Source: Pseudorasbora parva (taxonomy: Eukaryota > Chordata > Actinopteri > Cypriniformes > Gobionidae). From it: a stretch of DNA of 64,000 nt. The position numbers were made by a program, and so were the translations under genes. The notes beneath the pieces were generated by a model. It was not told the DNA's origin and did no database searches. It was given only the letters and a program-made list of their open reading frames with translations. Positions 63,206-64,000 of this stretch are shown here, piece after piece; position 1 is the first letter of the stretch, and the number at the start of each line of letters is the position of its first letter. The stretch lies in the NCBI RefSeq assembly GCF_024679245.1, contig NC_090180.1, positions 16,772,507-16,836,506 on the forward strand. The letters run 5' to 3'.

Positions 63206-64000
63206 AAGAGTGATTTATAGTCCATCAGCTGCATGTTTTAGAGTGAAGTGTGACATTGTGTTCTTAAATACGAGCAGCTCATGATGATCCTGTGCTTTCA
63301 GGGTCCCAGAATGGCTCTGTGAACAGTGAATGCTCTGAACTCCATGTTTGCATGTACTGTGAGCTTAAAGAGAGACATGGTTGTGATAGTCTTTTCTTCC
63401 ATATTTTGACATATCTGGTGAAACAGCTTCTTGAACTAGAAAAATTCAGAGCGGGACTTGATTTTGTCCATGGGCAATTGATTGGATGGTTGTGGTTTGC
63501 TTTTGCTGTGATGTCATGTGAGTTACAGTTTGTCCCGCTCCTAGAAGAGAGGTCACTGCAAGAGGGAGGGGAAGTTATTTTGATTAAAGATTTTGAGGGC
63601 CCATTCATAAAAAAATAAAAAAATAAATTAGGATGCATGTAAAAAAACATTTTACAGGATTACAGAATTTTACAGATTTGTAATGAAACAAATCTGTTGT
63701 CTCAGACATTTCAAAGTCTCTGCAGTTTTACACCAAAACAAAAGCATGAGAAAGCTTATTTTAAAATATGACTTTTTTATTTTACAGTTCATTTGTATTC
63801 AAATATTACTATATTTCTGTGTTATAAATAATAACATATAATGTGTAATTATATAGTAATAATATTAATCATCATCAAATTGTTATTATTTATAATCAGC
63901 TATTGGGTCTAAGGAATTTCAGACATCAGTTTCAGTGGATAAGAAAATAAATATGGTCACATGTAAATGAACTTTTATAACTTAATGTTTTTCTTTGTGA

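Larger units (their letters stand above)
57527..64000 (+). other. kmt2c: kmt2c intron after coding exon 6 (at least 6.4 kb, incomplete)
   Basis: I looked for the expected phase-0 exon encoding a C-x-x-C-rich PHD segment and did not find it. The intron contains elements at 57856-58746, 59192-59922, 61611-62151 and 62155-62936, and a decayed internal duplication. The stretch 60390-61070 is free of recognisable repeat ends and moderately G+C-rich, so regulatory sequence is possible. The last 850 bp hold open frames at 63279-63650 on both strands, with no recognised product. Confidence 0.8.

Noticed and set aside
63279..63650. Candidate next kmt2c exon (frame with VCMYCELKERHGCD)
   Set aside because: It has cysteines after an AG, but lacks the expected R-C-A-F-C start and PHD spacing, and the minus strand is equally open.

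Overview
The window looks like nuclear DNA from a teleost, most likely a cyprinid (zebrafish, carp or goldfish group). It is AT-rich, intron-dominated and packed with microsatellites, fold-back DNA transposons, Tc1/mariner relics and LINE/SINE pieces. The only protein-coding gene I can support is the 5' part of kmt2c (MLL3), the H3K4 methyltransferase of the COMPASS-like complex, on the + strand. The species and which teleost co-orthologue this is (kmt2ca or kmt2cb) cannot be settled from the sequence alone.

Layout. Bases 1-7.2 kb lie upstream of the gene. They hold a decayed duplicate of a kmt2c exon end plus its intron (296-485), then a 3301-bp block present twice in tandem and almost identical (606-3906 and 3907-7207). 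A CpG-enriched stretch at about 7.86-8.59 kb ends in a strong splice donor and is my candidate for promoter plus non-coding first exon. Six coding exons follow: 11778-11960 (ATG at 11779, AT-hook), 32472-32560, 42872-43025, 47823-48008, 56827-56924 and 57417-57526. They splice in frame into 273 codons, ending inside the first extended PHD finger. The following exon is not found before 64000, so the gene runs off the right edge.

The introns (about 20.5, 10.3, 4.8, 8.8, 0.5 and more than 6.4 kb) carry many transposable elements with visible ends. Two have 8-bp flanking duplications typical of hAT (43520-44386 and 59192-59922). Several have a 3-bp TTA/TAA duplication typical of PIF/Harbinger (16694-16976, 25438-26266, 30283-32338, 61611-62151, 62155-62936). 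One has a 9-bp duplication (51919-52422). One has about 285-bp inverted arms (12411-13277). There are also two Tc1/mariner relics, an L2-like LINE 3' end and several nests of element within element. The names of individual TE families are not asserted.

I found no RNA gene, CRISPR array or new multi-gene system. The most noteworthy items are the fossil kmt2c exon, the young 3.3-kb tandem duplication (or assembly artefact), the intron just upstream of the start codon, and the nested insertions whose order can be read from the sequence.
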